Source: Candidatus Cloacimonas sp. (lineage in GTDB: Bacteria > Cloacimonadota > Cloacimonadia > Cloacimonadales > Cloacimonadaceae). Taken from it: 64,000 nt of DNA. This document shows positions 8,018 through 16,208 of this stretch, piece by piece (the stretch's first letter is position 1; every line of letters begins with the position of its first letter). A program made the translations under genes and the position numbers. The stretch spans positions 1-64,000 of the forward strand of contig JALOCJ010000001.1 in assembly GCA_023227825.1 (NCBI GenBank), in the 5' to 3' direction. The notes beneath the pieces are model-generated. The model saw only the letters and a program-made list of their open reading frames with translations. It had not been told where the DNA came from and searched no databases.

Positions 8018-11000
8018 ATGCTATACGATAAAATAGAAGAAAGATTAGCCCAAAGCAAATTTATGCAAAGGGTGCCCAAGCTTCCCTTGAAGGATAGGTC
8101 TATCCAAATTTACCACCTCAATCAAAGTGCCAGAGCATTAATAGCAGTTCATTTATGGAAGCATACCGGTAAAAATGTAATCCTCGTTTCTCCGGATGAT
8201 ATTATAGCAGAGGATATTTGGGATGACCTCTGTGTCCTTATCGGGAAGGAAAATGCACATTACTTCCCTGATTATGAGATTTTACCGTATGAAGAACGTT
8301 CTCCGCATTATAGTATTCGGGCAACGCGAATGGAAACCTTTCTTTCTCTATTTAATAGTAGTAAAAGTGCTATTTATTCACTTTCGGCAAGGGCTTTAGG
8401 CCGCTATTTACCTGCCCGAAAATTGCTTTCGCGTCATATTTTGCATCTAAAACAGGGTATGGAATGTGATCCCGAAACCTTACTGCATAATCTATATGAT
8501 CTGGGTTATGAAATTCAATATCAGGTTAGTAAGGTCTTTCAGGCCGCGAAAAGAGGTGGAATTATAGATATTTTTTCACCTCCGTTAACTAATCCTGTGC
8601 GTTTGGAATTTTGGGGTAACGAAATTATCGGAATGCGGGTTTTTTCTGTTGCTACACAGCGGAGTTTGGAACAGCATTTAACGGAATTAACAATTTTACC
8701 TGCCAGGGAGCTTTCTTTAAGTGATATAGATAGTGGTTCACCCATAATTGCTAAAATTCGGGAACAGGGTTTTTTTGAAGGTATAGAGAATTATTATGCC
8801 TTGCTGTGTAAGGAATTACAAACTTTTGCCGAGTACTTTGAAAAAGATAACCGCATTCTGGTCTGGAATAATTTTTACTATCTTCAGGAAGAGTATGAAA
8901 CCCTTTTTGAACAGGCATTTTCTACTTGGCAAAAGGAAGCAAAAAATCAAGGCATAGGAAGAGTTCCGCGTCCGGAGCAAATGTTTGCCGCTTGGGATAT
9001 TTTAACAGAATTAAAAGCGAAAAGTGAAAAGATATACCTTTCTCAAAGTGAATTTGAACTCCCCTTCCCTACTTTGAATATACCTGCTCCATTTGTCAGT
9101 CAACCCAATTTTGAATCCGATTTAAGCTTGCTGGCAGAAACCCTCTTTTTTAGGAATAAAGAGGGCTGGCAAAATATCCTGTTATTTGATAATCAAAGTC
9201 AGGCAAAGCGTATGCAACAAAGTATTGGCGAAGTATCTTTCACTGAACACTTCGGAGTTTTACACGAGGGCTTTTCCATTGAAGATTGCCATCTTAATTT
9301 ATTGACTGATCACGAAATTTTTAATCGGTATAAAAGCAGACGCTATACTCCTCGTTATGCACCTGGGGAAACCATTGTAAATTATGAAGACCTCAAACCT
9401 GGGGACTATGTAGTGCATATAGATCATGGAATTGGAGTTTTTGAAGGGCTGAAAATAATCCGTTTAGACGGTTCCGATGTTGAATGCCTAGTTTTGCGTT
9501 ATGCTAATGATGATCGGGTTTATGTTCCTACTTATCAACTTTCTTTAGTAACCAAATATGTAGCTGAGGAAAGTGCCAAGCCGGTTTTAAACAAACTTGG
9601 TAGTTCTAAATGGAATAACACTAAGCGGAAAGCTGCTCAACAAATTGAACTTATTGCAGCCGATATAGTTAAGTTATACGCAGAACGAAGTTCACGCCTA
9701 GGCATTGCTCATCAGTCAGATACAGAATGGCAAAAGGAATTGGAGGATTCATTTATCTATGAGGATACACCTGATCAAAACAAGGCAACAAAAGAAATTA
9801 AAGCAGATATGGAACTTCCGGTACCGATGGAACGTTTGCTTTGTGGCGATGTTGGTTTTGGAAAAACGGAAGTTGCTATCCGGGCAGCATTTAAAGCCGT
9901 TTGCAGTGGCTCTCAGGTTGCTGTTTTAGCACCTACAACTTTATTAGTAGAACAGCACTATAGGGTTTTTAGAGAACGCCTGGCTCAGTATCCTGTTAAA
10001 ATTGTAATGTTTAGCCGTTTTCGCAAAAATAGCGCTATGCAAAAGGACCTTTTAGGACTGAAAAGTGGTTCTATTGATATCGCTATCGGAACCCATCGTC
10101 TGCTTTCCAAAGATGTTCAATTCAAGAAATTGGGGCTTTTAATTATTGATGAAGAACACCGTTTCGGAGTGCGGCATAAAGAAAAACTGAGAACTTTGCA
10201 AAGTAATGTGGATACACTTTATATGAGTGCAACTCCAATTCCGCGAACTTTGAATATGGCACTTTCCAAATTGAAAGAAATTTCGCTGATGCAGACCTCA
10301 CCTAAAGAAAGATTACCTGTTCGGACTATTATTACTCCCCGGGATATGGAAGTGATCAAAGATGCTATAAGAAGAGAAATTGACCGGGGTGGACAGGTCT
10401 TTTTCATTCATAACCGGGTGCAGACAATTGAGACAATTGCTGCTGAATTAAGAAACGCAATGCCTAAAGTTCGTTTTATTGTAGGACATGCACAAATGCC
10501 AGAACAACATTTAGAGAGGGTAATGGAAACATTTTTAGCAAAAGAATACCAAGTGCTCATTTCTACTACCATTATTGAAAACGGTATTGATATCCCTAAT
10601 GCCAATACGATTTTAATTGATAATGCCGAGACATTTGGCTTGGCACAACTCTATCAAATGCGCGGAAGAGTTGGAAGAAGCAACCGAAGAGCTTATGCTT
10701 ATCTGCTTATTTCCAAAGGAACTACAACAGTTGCCCGAAAACGCCTGGAGGCATTAACTCAATATGATTATTTGGGTGCAGGTTTTCAAGTTGCTTTACG
10801 AGACCTGGAATTAAGAGGTGCAGGAACTATTTTGGGAACTAAACAAAGCGGAATTATTCAGGCAATTGGTTTTAATTATTATAACCGCATTCTTGCTAAT
10901 GCTATTCAAGCAGTGGAAAAAGGTGAAACAACTAATCTATTTAACGATGAAACACCGAATACCAGAAGGAAAGTGAGAACCGAAATAGACCTCTACTTTC

Positions 11001-11407
11001 CTCCTGATTATATTGATGACGATGAAGAACGTTTGCGCATTTACAAACGCTTAAGTGAATTAGAGACCTTGGAAGATATAGATAATTTGGAAGTGGAACT
11101 TTTAGACCGCTTCGGTAAAATGCCAGAACCAGCAAGATGGTTGCTAAACTATTTCAAACTTAGTCAGTTAGCTAAAAAATTGTCGTTGAAGAACTGCCAA
11201 GTTAAAAACGCTTGCCTTATTCTGGAATTTGATGCTAAAAAATTACCTTCTAAAGAACAATTAATGCATTTTACTGCCAAAATACAACAACCAATGCGCT
11301 TTGAAGCTGGAAAAAACCTGAAAATTATTATTGAATTAGACCCCGAAACAAACTATTTACAACAGTTGGAAACAGCGATAGAAATATTAAAAAACGGAGA
11401 GAACTGA
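8018..11407 (+). CDS. mfd: Transcription-repair coupling factor Mfd
   Basis: Mfd is the ATP-dependent translocase that pushes stalled RNA polymerase off DNA lesions and recruits UvrA. The 1129 residues match the family length. In order there is the UvrB-homology region (LPYEERSPH near 90), the RNA polymerase-interacting domain (GDYVVHIDHGIGVF near 465), Walker A GDVGFGKT near 608, DEEH near 711, the RecG-like translocation region ending in QMRGRVGRSNRRAYAYL near 890, and the C-terminal domain. Start ATG 8018 follows GAGAGACA, a ribosome-binding site supplied by the second copy of the 50-bp direct repeat. The gene stands alone on its transcript as far as I can see. Confidence 0.97.
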   Translation: MLYDKIEERLAQSKFMQRVPKLPLKDRSIQIYHLNQSARALIAVHLWKHTGKNVILVSPDDIIAEDIWDDLCVLIGKENAHYFPDYEILPYEERSPHYSIRATRMETFLSLFNSSKSAIYSLSARALGRYLPARKLLSRHILHLKQGMECDPETLLHNLYDLGYEIQYQVSKVFQAAKRGGIIDIFSPPLTNPVRLEFWGNEIIGMRVFSVATQRSLEQHLTELTILPARELSLSDIDSGSPIIAKIREQGFFEGIENYYALLCKELQTFAEYFEKDNRILVWNNFYYLQEEYETLFEQAFSTWQKEAKNQGIGRVPRPEQMFAAWDILTELKAKSEKIYLSQSEFELPFPTLNIPAPFVSQPNFESDLSLLAETLFFRNKEGWQNILLFDNQSQAKRMQQSIGEVSFTEHFGVLHEGFSIEDCHLNLLTDHEIFNRYKSRRYTPRYAPGETIVNYEDLKPGDYVVHIDHGIGVFEGLKIIRLDGSDVECLVLRYANDDRVYVPTYQLSLVTKYVAEESAKPVLNKLGSSKWNNTKRKAAQQIELIAADIVKLYAERSSRLGIAHQSDTEWQKELEDSFIYEDTPDQNKATKEIKADMELPVPMERLLCGDVGFGKTEVAIRAAFKAVCSGSQVAVLAPTTLLVEQHYRVFRERLAQYPVKIVMFSRFRKNSAMQKDLLGLKSGSIDIAIGTHRLLSKDVQFKKLGLLIIDEEHRFGVRHKEKLRTLQSNVDTLYMSATPIPRTLNMALSKLKEISLMQTSPKERLPVRTIITPRDMEVIKDAIRREIDRGGQVFFIHNRVQTIETIAAELRNAMPKVRFIVGHAQMPEQHLERVMETFLAKEYQVLISTTIIENGIDIPNANTILIDNAETFGLAQLYQMRGRVGRSNRRAYAYLLISKGTTTVARKRLEALTQYDYLGAGFQVALRDLELRGAGTILGTKQSGIIQAIGFNYYNRILANAIQAVEKGETTNLFNDETPNTRRKVRTEIDLYFPPDYIDDDEERLRIYKRLSELETLEDIDNLEVELLDRFGKMPEPARWLLNYFKLSQLAKKLSLKNCQVKNACLILEFDAKKLPSKEQLMHFTAKIQQPMRFEAGKNLKIIIELDPETNYLQQLETAIEILKNGEN

Positions 11408-11863
11408 AGCAGGAAAATAGGTTAGGATTCTCAACCTGTTTCCGTATAAAATTTATTCTGCATCCTTAATTTTCTTTTCTTCATTAAATACCAGTGCCAT
11501 AATCAATTCTTTAACGACCCCGTAACACTTCCCTAACACTTCCGTTGTCACGTTACGGGGTTGTTACCTGGTTATAACTTGGTTATAAGAGGGTTATGCT
11601 GGCAGGAAGGGACAAATTTGATTCACTCATTAAAGACCTCCAGCCAAAAAATACATTAAATAGGTATTTATCTATAAAGGTATAGATGAGTTTTAGGTGA
11701 AGGAGGAGAATGTCCTTCTTTCGGATTATGGACTTCTTAGCGGTGTTTTTAGTGTTCTCAGTATCTTCATTGTAAAAAACAAAAATCCTTGACATTGCAG
11801 GCAGAACAAATTTTGTGGATTTACTAATATAATTGCATATATATTCAAGGAGATAGAGAGGAA
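11408..11863. other. Spacer before rpmH with hairpin repeat
   Basis: There is no gene in this stretch. It holds a 14-bp hairpin (11513-11526/11552-11565) that may end mfd transcription or may simply be a dispersed repeat, followed by direct repeats GGTTATAA/GGTTATAAG. TTGACA at 11789-11794 and TATAAT at 11828-11833 are both perfect boxes but 33 bp apart, so they are not a standard promoter pair. TATAAT alone is well placed for the rpmH operon. Confidence 0.5.
11513..11565. repeat. Hairpin repeat, TAACGATCC-like family
   Basis: Arms AACGACCCCGTAAC (11513-11526) and GTTACGGGGTTGTT (11552-11565) pair at 13 of 14 positions around a 25-nt loop. Related in flank and arms to 313-366 and 40234-40299. 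No T-run follows, so a role as an intrinsic terminator is not well supported. Confidence 0.5.
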
Positions 11864-11998
11864 ATGAAACGAACTTACCAACCCTCAAACAGATCACGCA
11901 AAAATACTCACGGCTTTCGTAGTCGGATGGCGACAAAAAATGGACGCAAAGTTTTAGCTCGTCGGAGAGCAAAAGGAAGAAAGACATTAACAGTATAA
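11864..11998 (+). CDS. rpmH: 50S ribosomal protein L34
   Basis: A 44-residue basic protein. It opens MKRTYQPSNRSRK and closes ARRRAKGRKTLTV, the canonical L34 pattern, and is a component of the large ribosomal subunit. The start follows a strong Shine-Dalgarno (AAGGAG and then GAGAGG, with the ATG just after GAGAGGAA). The rnpA start lies four bases beyond the stop, which is the conserved rpmH-rnpA order. The gene is easy to miss because of its length. Confidence 0.97.
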   Translation: MKRTYQPSNRSRKNTHGFRSRMATKNGRKVLARRRAKGRKTLTV

Positions 11999-12002
11999 TT
12001 TT

Positions 12003-12335
12003 ATGTTGCAATGGATTACTTCACACATTGAATATGCTGAATTTTTTAAGCCGGATTTTATGATCAGGTCTTCCTATTTTTATGTGCCCGGTTTATATAG
12101 AGAAGGTGAAATTGCAGTAGGCATCACTATCAGCAATAAGGTGGGCAAAGCTGTTAAAAGAAATTTACTTAAACGCCGAATAAAATCCTGGATGTTCAAT
12201 AATCAGGACAAAATACCTGTTGGTTATCGGTTTAATCTGATCGCCAGAAGTGGAGCAGCTGATTTGGAATGGCAGGAATTATCCCGAGAATTAACCAAAA
12301 TAATAGCTCAATTATGCTTACAAACAAGGTCTTAA
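12003..12335 (+). CDS. rnpA: Ribonuclease P protein component
   Basis: A 110-residue basic protein subunit of RNase P, which binds the catalytic RNA and helps mature the 5' ends of tRNAs. The diagnostic RNR box is present as KVGKAVKRNLLKRRIK (about residues 47-62). The N-terminal aromatic cleft is short but recognisable. The gene lies between rpmH (4-nt gap) and yidD (22-nt overlap), the usual synteny. Confidence 0.93.
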   Translation: MLQWITSHIEYAEFFKPDFMIRSSYFYVPGLYREGEIAVGITISNKVGKAVKRNLLKRRIKSWMFNNQDKIPVGYRFNLIARSGAADLEWQELSRELTKIIAQLCLQTRS

Positions 12336-12562
12336 AAGAGATAGTTTATCTACCCAATTTACTGTTTATAGCCCTTATCCGGTTTTATCAGCTTGCCTTA
12401 TCTCCTTTTTTACCTGCTAGTTGCAGATTTGAACCAAGCTGTAGTGTTTACGGTTATCAGGCATTTAAAAAATATAATTTCTTTAAAGCTTTATTTTTAA
12501 CCGCCTGGCGTATATTGCGTTGTAACCCTTTTCACAGAGGTGGTTATGATCCACTTCCCTAA
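12314..12562 (+). CDS. yidD: Membrane protein insertion efficiency factor YidD
   Basis: An 82-residue YidD-family protein, a small membrane-associated factor that aids YidC/Sec insertion. The family signature is complete: SPFLPASCRFEPSCSVYGY followed by RILRCNPFHRGGYDPLP at the C-terminus. I chose the ATG at 12314 because the upstream in-frame start (12269) would add 15 non-conserved residues lying wholly inside rnpA. The gene overlaps the end of rnpA and lies 10 bp before yidC. Confidence 0.93.
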   Translation: MLTNKVLKEIVYLPNLLFIALIRFYQLALSPFLPASCRFEPSCSVYGYQAFKKYNFFKALFLTAWRILRCNPFHRGGYDPLP

Positions 12563-12572
12563 AGGATAATAT

Positions 12573-14204
12573 ATGGAAAAACGAACTTTAGTTGCTTTAT
12601 TGCTGGTGTTTATTCTCTTTCTGATTTTCAATCAGTTTGTTTGGAAACCCCAACAATTACATCAACAACAGGAACTACAAAATCAACAACCCCAAACTCC
12701 TCCAACAGTTACAGAACCTGTTAAACCCGATTCTGTTATATTAACAGTTATGCCGGATTCCCTTATGGTGCAAGGAAAAAATCCTGAAATTATAAAACTC
12801 TCCAATAAGTTGATGACAGTTACTTTCAACAGCCGGGGCGGTTCTATTCAACAAGTGGAATTACATAATTTTTTAATGCACGACAGCACAAAAGTGAAAC
12901 TAATTCCCGATAACAGTTCTCTGGCTAATACAAAATTGATTCATCCTGCATCCGAAACACCATTACAAGATGTTATTTTCCAATACAAAATTTCTCCCGA
13001 TTCGTTAGGAGTTATTTTTTTCCTAGGTGATGAAAAAAATCCCCAAATTAGTAAAAGTTTTGCTTTGGATAAGCAATACGGCATAACTTTCGCAATAAAT
13101 GTGAATAATTATCAAGTTATAAATGGTATTGAGGTTGATTTTTCCTGTGGTATTGCCGATACTGAAACTGTAACCAAAAGCAAACAGCAGGATTACCGCT
13201 TTATGTATTATGCCGATAACGAAATTTTTAAAACAACTCTTGCCAAAATGAGGAAAAAACAGCCCTCCGGCAATTTTAACAGTTTCAACTGGATGGCTTT
13301 AAGGGGAAAATATTTTACTCTCGTCTTAAAAGAAAATGAGCCCGCTTTAATGCGTTCCTTTAGAACAGAACTGAATCCGGAAACCGGTAATCCAGCTTTT
13401 GTTATTGATTCTAAACAAAGCAATCCCAAACAAAGCTGGAGCCAAAGTTTTATAATTTATGCCGGACCAACGGACTATCAAATTCTACAGAAATATGGAA
13501 AACAAATGGATAAAATTCCTGAAAGGGGAGCAAGTTGGCTGCGTTGGCTTGCTAATATTTTTGAATGGATTCTTAAATTCCTGCATCGCTACATTAAAAA
13601 TTATGGCGTAGTAATCCTTATTTTTGCCGTTATTATAAAGCTTTTACTGCATCCTTTAACGCAACATCAAATGGTTCACAGTATGCGTCAGCAAAAAATG
13701 CAGCCCTATATAGAGGAAATCAGAAAAAAATATGCCAATGATGTAGTGAAACAAAGAGAAGAACTTACGAAACTCTATAAGGAAAACAAAACCAGTATGA
13801 CTGCCGGTTGTTTGCCTTTACTGATTCAAATACCTATTCTTATTCCACTTTACAGTATTTTAAGATATTCTTTAGATATGCGCAATGCTGCTTTTTGTTT
13901 GTGGCTAAAAGACCTTTCCGAACCTGATCCTTATATGATTCTGCCAATAATAATGGGCGGTTTTATGCTGCTGCAATCGTTAATGATGAGGCCTAAAAAT
14001 GTGGATAAAGCGCAGATGACGGAACAACAAAAAATGCAACAGTCCCAAATGAAAATAATGACTTGGGGAATGCCGATTTTTATGGTAATCATCTTTCGCA
14101 GTATGCCTGCCGGACTTGTTTTATACTGGACAGCTTTTAATGTGCTCTCTATTCTCCATCAGTATTTTTTAACCAAACATATAAAGAAAAAGGAAAATCA
14201 ATGA
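12573..14204 (+). CDS. yidC: Membrane protein insertase YidC
   Basis: A 543-residue inner-membrane insertase. It has the Gram-negative architecture: an N-terminal signal-anchor (about 6-22), a Gln/Pro-rich linker, a large periplasmic beta domain (about 60-310), and a C-terminal core with five predicted membrane helices. The helical hairpin KMQPYIEEIRKKYAND lies near residue 380. It inserts membrane proteins alone or with SecYEG. Start after AAAGGATAATAT. The stop overlaps the jag start by 4 bp (ATGA). Confidence 0.96.
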   Translation: MEKRTLVALLLVFILFLIFNQFVWKPQQLHQQQELQNQQPQTPPTVTEPVKPDSVILTVMPDSLMVQGKNPEIIKLSNKLMTVTFNSRGGSIQQVELHNFLMHDSTKVKLIPDNSSLANTKLIHPASETPLQDVIFQYKISPDSLGVIFFLGDEKNPQISKSFALDKQYGITFAINVNNYQVINGIEVDFSCGIADTETVTKSKQQDYRFMYYADNEIFKTTLAKMRKKQPSGNFNSFNWMALRGKYFTLVLKENEPALMRSFRTELNPETGNPAFVIDSKQSNPKQSWSQSFIIYAGPTDYQILQKYGKQMDKIPERGASWLRWLANIFEWILKFLHRYIKNYGVVILIFAVIIKLLLHPLTQHQMVHSMRQQKMQPYIEEIRKKYANDVVKQREELTKLYKENKTSMTAGCLPLLIQIPILIPLYSILRYSLDMRNAAFCLWLKDLSEPDPYMILPIIMGGFMLLQSLMMRPKNVDKAQMTEQQKMQQSQMKIMTWGMPIFMVIIFRSMPAGLVLYWTAFNVLSILHQYFLTKHIKKKENQ

Positions 14205-15004
14205 CTACAATAGATAAAAGCGGTGAATCCATTGAAGAAATAATAAGGAATTTCCGCAAGGATTATAAAATTCACGATTGGGAATTAAATTATGAAATCC
14301 TGAAAAAGCCCACTAAAGGTATATTTGGCTTATTTGCTCAAAAACTTGCTCTGGTGCGTTTTCAATTGCCTTCCTCTTTTGATAGAGCTGAGCTTTTTTT
14401 GCAAACCTTATTGCAAAAAATGGGAATTAGCTACACTTCCCTTAAAAGCAGAACTGAAGGTAAAACTCTATATCTGGAAATCAATGGCAGTCCCGATTCC
14501 GGATTTCTTATTGGTAAAAACGGTTCTATGCTGGATACTTTGCAATATTTAATCAATCGTGTTTTTGAAGATGACGCTCAGATTGAAAGAATTTATCTGG
14601 ATGTTGATGGTTACAGAGAACGTCAGGCAGAAATTTTCCTAAAACCCTACCTTCCTCAAATAATGAAAGTTAAGATAACCGGTAAGCCCATAACCCTGGA
14701 ACCATTACCTGCAGCTGAAAGAAGAATTATTCATCGCTATGTGGAACAGGAAAAGGACTTGCGAACTCTTACTATTGGCGAAGGAGAAAAGAAACATATA
14801 GTTGTTTTTTCTGCTGCTCAAAATGAAAAAGAAGCCCTTTCCCAAAGAGAAACAGAACACAAAAAGAGAAATAACAAACCTCCAATCCCTGTTCATAAAC
14901 CGGTTTCCAAGCTGGATGCAAAAACACCAAAGACACCTGTAAAAAAGAAAAATAAACATCCCCAACAGAATCACCAAAAAGCTTTCAACGCAAAACACCA
15001 ATGA
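14201..15004 (+). CDS. jag: Jag/KhpB-like RNA-binding protein
   Basis: A 267-residue protein with the three Jag domains. The Jag-N region is at about 5-50 (SIEEIIRNF and GIFGLFAQ), a KH domain has the GKNG loop in FLIGKNGSMLDTLQYLI (about 101-120), and an R3H domain is at about 160-207 (ERRIIHRYVEQEKDL). It is known to bind RNA and to act in cell-envelope control in Gram-positives. The last 60 residues are a Lys/Pro-rich tail of low complexity (PVKKKNKHPQQNHQ) that may add nonspecific RNA contacts. Coupled by 4-bp overlaps to yidC before it and to the hydrolase after it. Confidence 0.92.
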   Translation: MTTIDKSGESIEEIIRNFRKDYKIHDWELNYEILKKPTKGIFGLFAQKLALVRFQLPSSFDRAELFLQTLLQKMGISYTSLKSRTEGKTLYLEINGSPDSGFLIGKNGSMLDTLQYLINRVFEDDAQIERIYLDVDGYRERQAEIFLKPYLPQIMKVKITGKPITLEPLPAAERRIIHRYVEQEKDLRTLTIGEGEKKHIVVFSAAQNEKEALSQRETEHKKRNNKPPIPVHKPVSKLDAKTPKTPVKKKNKHPQQNHQKAFNAKHQ

Positions 15005-15804
15005 AACAAATTTTCCCTGTCCCGGCTGGTTACTATTGGTCTGATTGCGGTGCTTTTATGGGTGTTCTACCATATGCTTTATGGCAGAAAAAAACCCTTC
15101 TTGATCAAAAACAAAGACGCAAACTGAACTTAAACCTGCTCCTGATAAAAAGCGATAAACATAATATTTTAATAGATACGGGAATCGGAAACCGACTTTC
15201 CGATAAACAGAGAGATATTTATCAGCCAAGCGAATTTCTGCTGCCTTTCTCTCTTGCGGAATTGGGACTTAAGGATAGAGACATTACTGATGTGATTATG
15301 ACTCATCTGCATTTTGACCACGCAGGTGGAATCATTACCAACTTTGGAACTTGCGATGCCCTCACTTTTCCCAAAGCACGCTATTGGATTCAAAAAGCGG
15401 AATGGGAAATTGCCAAAAATCCTGATGAACTGAATCGTTCTGCTTATAACTTTGAACAGCAATTAGCTTTGCTGGAAACAAAGGGAAATATAACTTTAAT
15501 TGATGGCGAAGCAGAAATTGCACCCGGAATTTTGCTTACCCTTGTTGGCGGACATACTTTAGGCAGTCAAATTGTTACGATTGATTTTGGCACTGACTAT
15601 TATATCTATGCAGGAGATATTATCCCTACTCTGTTTCATACATCCCTGGCAATAACTTCCGCTTATGATGTTTCCCGCATCCAGACAGTAACCGCTAAAA
15701 AACTTATCTACAGCCGACTAAAAGAACATAATGGAATTCTGATTTTAGATCACGAAACATCACTTTGGCAGATACCCTACGCGGATTTGGAACACAAAAA
15801 TTAG
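15001..15804 (+). CDS. Metallo-beta-lactamase-fold hydrolase (lactonase-like)
   Basis: A 267-residue zinc hydrolase. HLHFDH occupies residues 102-107, with further metal ligands in GGHTLGS, YAGDI and LDHE. This spacing resembles the AHL-lactonase and related esterase branch of the superfamily. The substrate is unknown. It takes the place after jag where mnmE and mnmG are common in other phyla, and its start overlaps the jag stop by 4 bp, so it belongs to the yidC operon. Confidence 0.85.
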   Translation: MKQIFPVPAGYYWSDCGAFMGVLPYALWQKKTLLDQKQRRKLNLNLLLIKSDKHNILIDTGIGNRLSDKQRDIYQPSEFLLPFSLAELGLKDRDITDVIMTHLHFDHAGGIITNFGTCDALTFPKARYWIQKAEWEIAKNPDELNRSAYNFEQQLALLETKGNITLIDGEAEIAPGILLTLVGGHTLGSQIVTIDFGTDYYIYAGDIIPTLFHTSLAITSAYDVSRIQTVTAKKLIYSRLKEHNGILILDHETSLWQIPYADLEHKN

Positions 15805-16208
15805 TAATTCATAACTGAAGAAGAGAAATATTTTTCGGAAACGGAGGGCTATTTGTTTAATTAATGAAGAATGAAGAATATAGAATGAAGAACAGTTAGA
15901 ATCATTTTTTCCTAATAAATTACTTTATCGTTAATCACATACTTTTCCCCATCGTTATATTGAATTTTAGTGCTAATATAAGGACTTTGTTAGCATTGAA
16001 CAAACACGACATCTTTCTTTCTGAATATCTAAATTTACGCAAACAATAAAAAATGAAATTGAAGAAAATGGAGTCAATTCTGTTATTTTTTACTTGACAT
16101 AATTTTAATCCTACGCGTAGAAGGATAATAGTAATTTGTTATTACCAAAGATATTTTTGGTAATCTAGTAATTTGTGATAGTACAAAAGATAGTAAAGGA
16201 GTTTTATT
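15805..16208. other. Spacer with promoter-like boxes and a 9-bp hairpin
   Basis: No gene is visible here. TTGACA at 16094-16099 is followed by TAGAAG after 18 bp or GATAAT after 24 bp. A perfect 9-bp hairpin ATTACCAAA/TTTGGTAAT lies at 16141-16149/16156-16164. It is bracketed by a near-direct repeat beginning TAGTAATTTGT at 16129 and 16166. These sit in the probable leader of the secreted protein that follows. Confidence 0.5.

Noticed and set aside
11513..11565. Intrinsic terminator of mfd
   Set aside because: The stem is good, but the loop is long and no T-run follows. The same element occurs where no upstream gene needs a terminator.
11500..11863. Chromosome origin next to rpmH
   Set aside because: rpmH-rnpA often lies near oriC, but here mfd precedes it. 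There is no dnaA, and no cluster of TTATCCACA boxes is visible.
11583..12011. 142-codon minus-strand open frame over rpmH
   Set aside because: It overlaps the certain rpmH gene on the other strand and has no recognisable domain.
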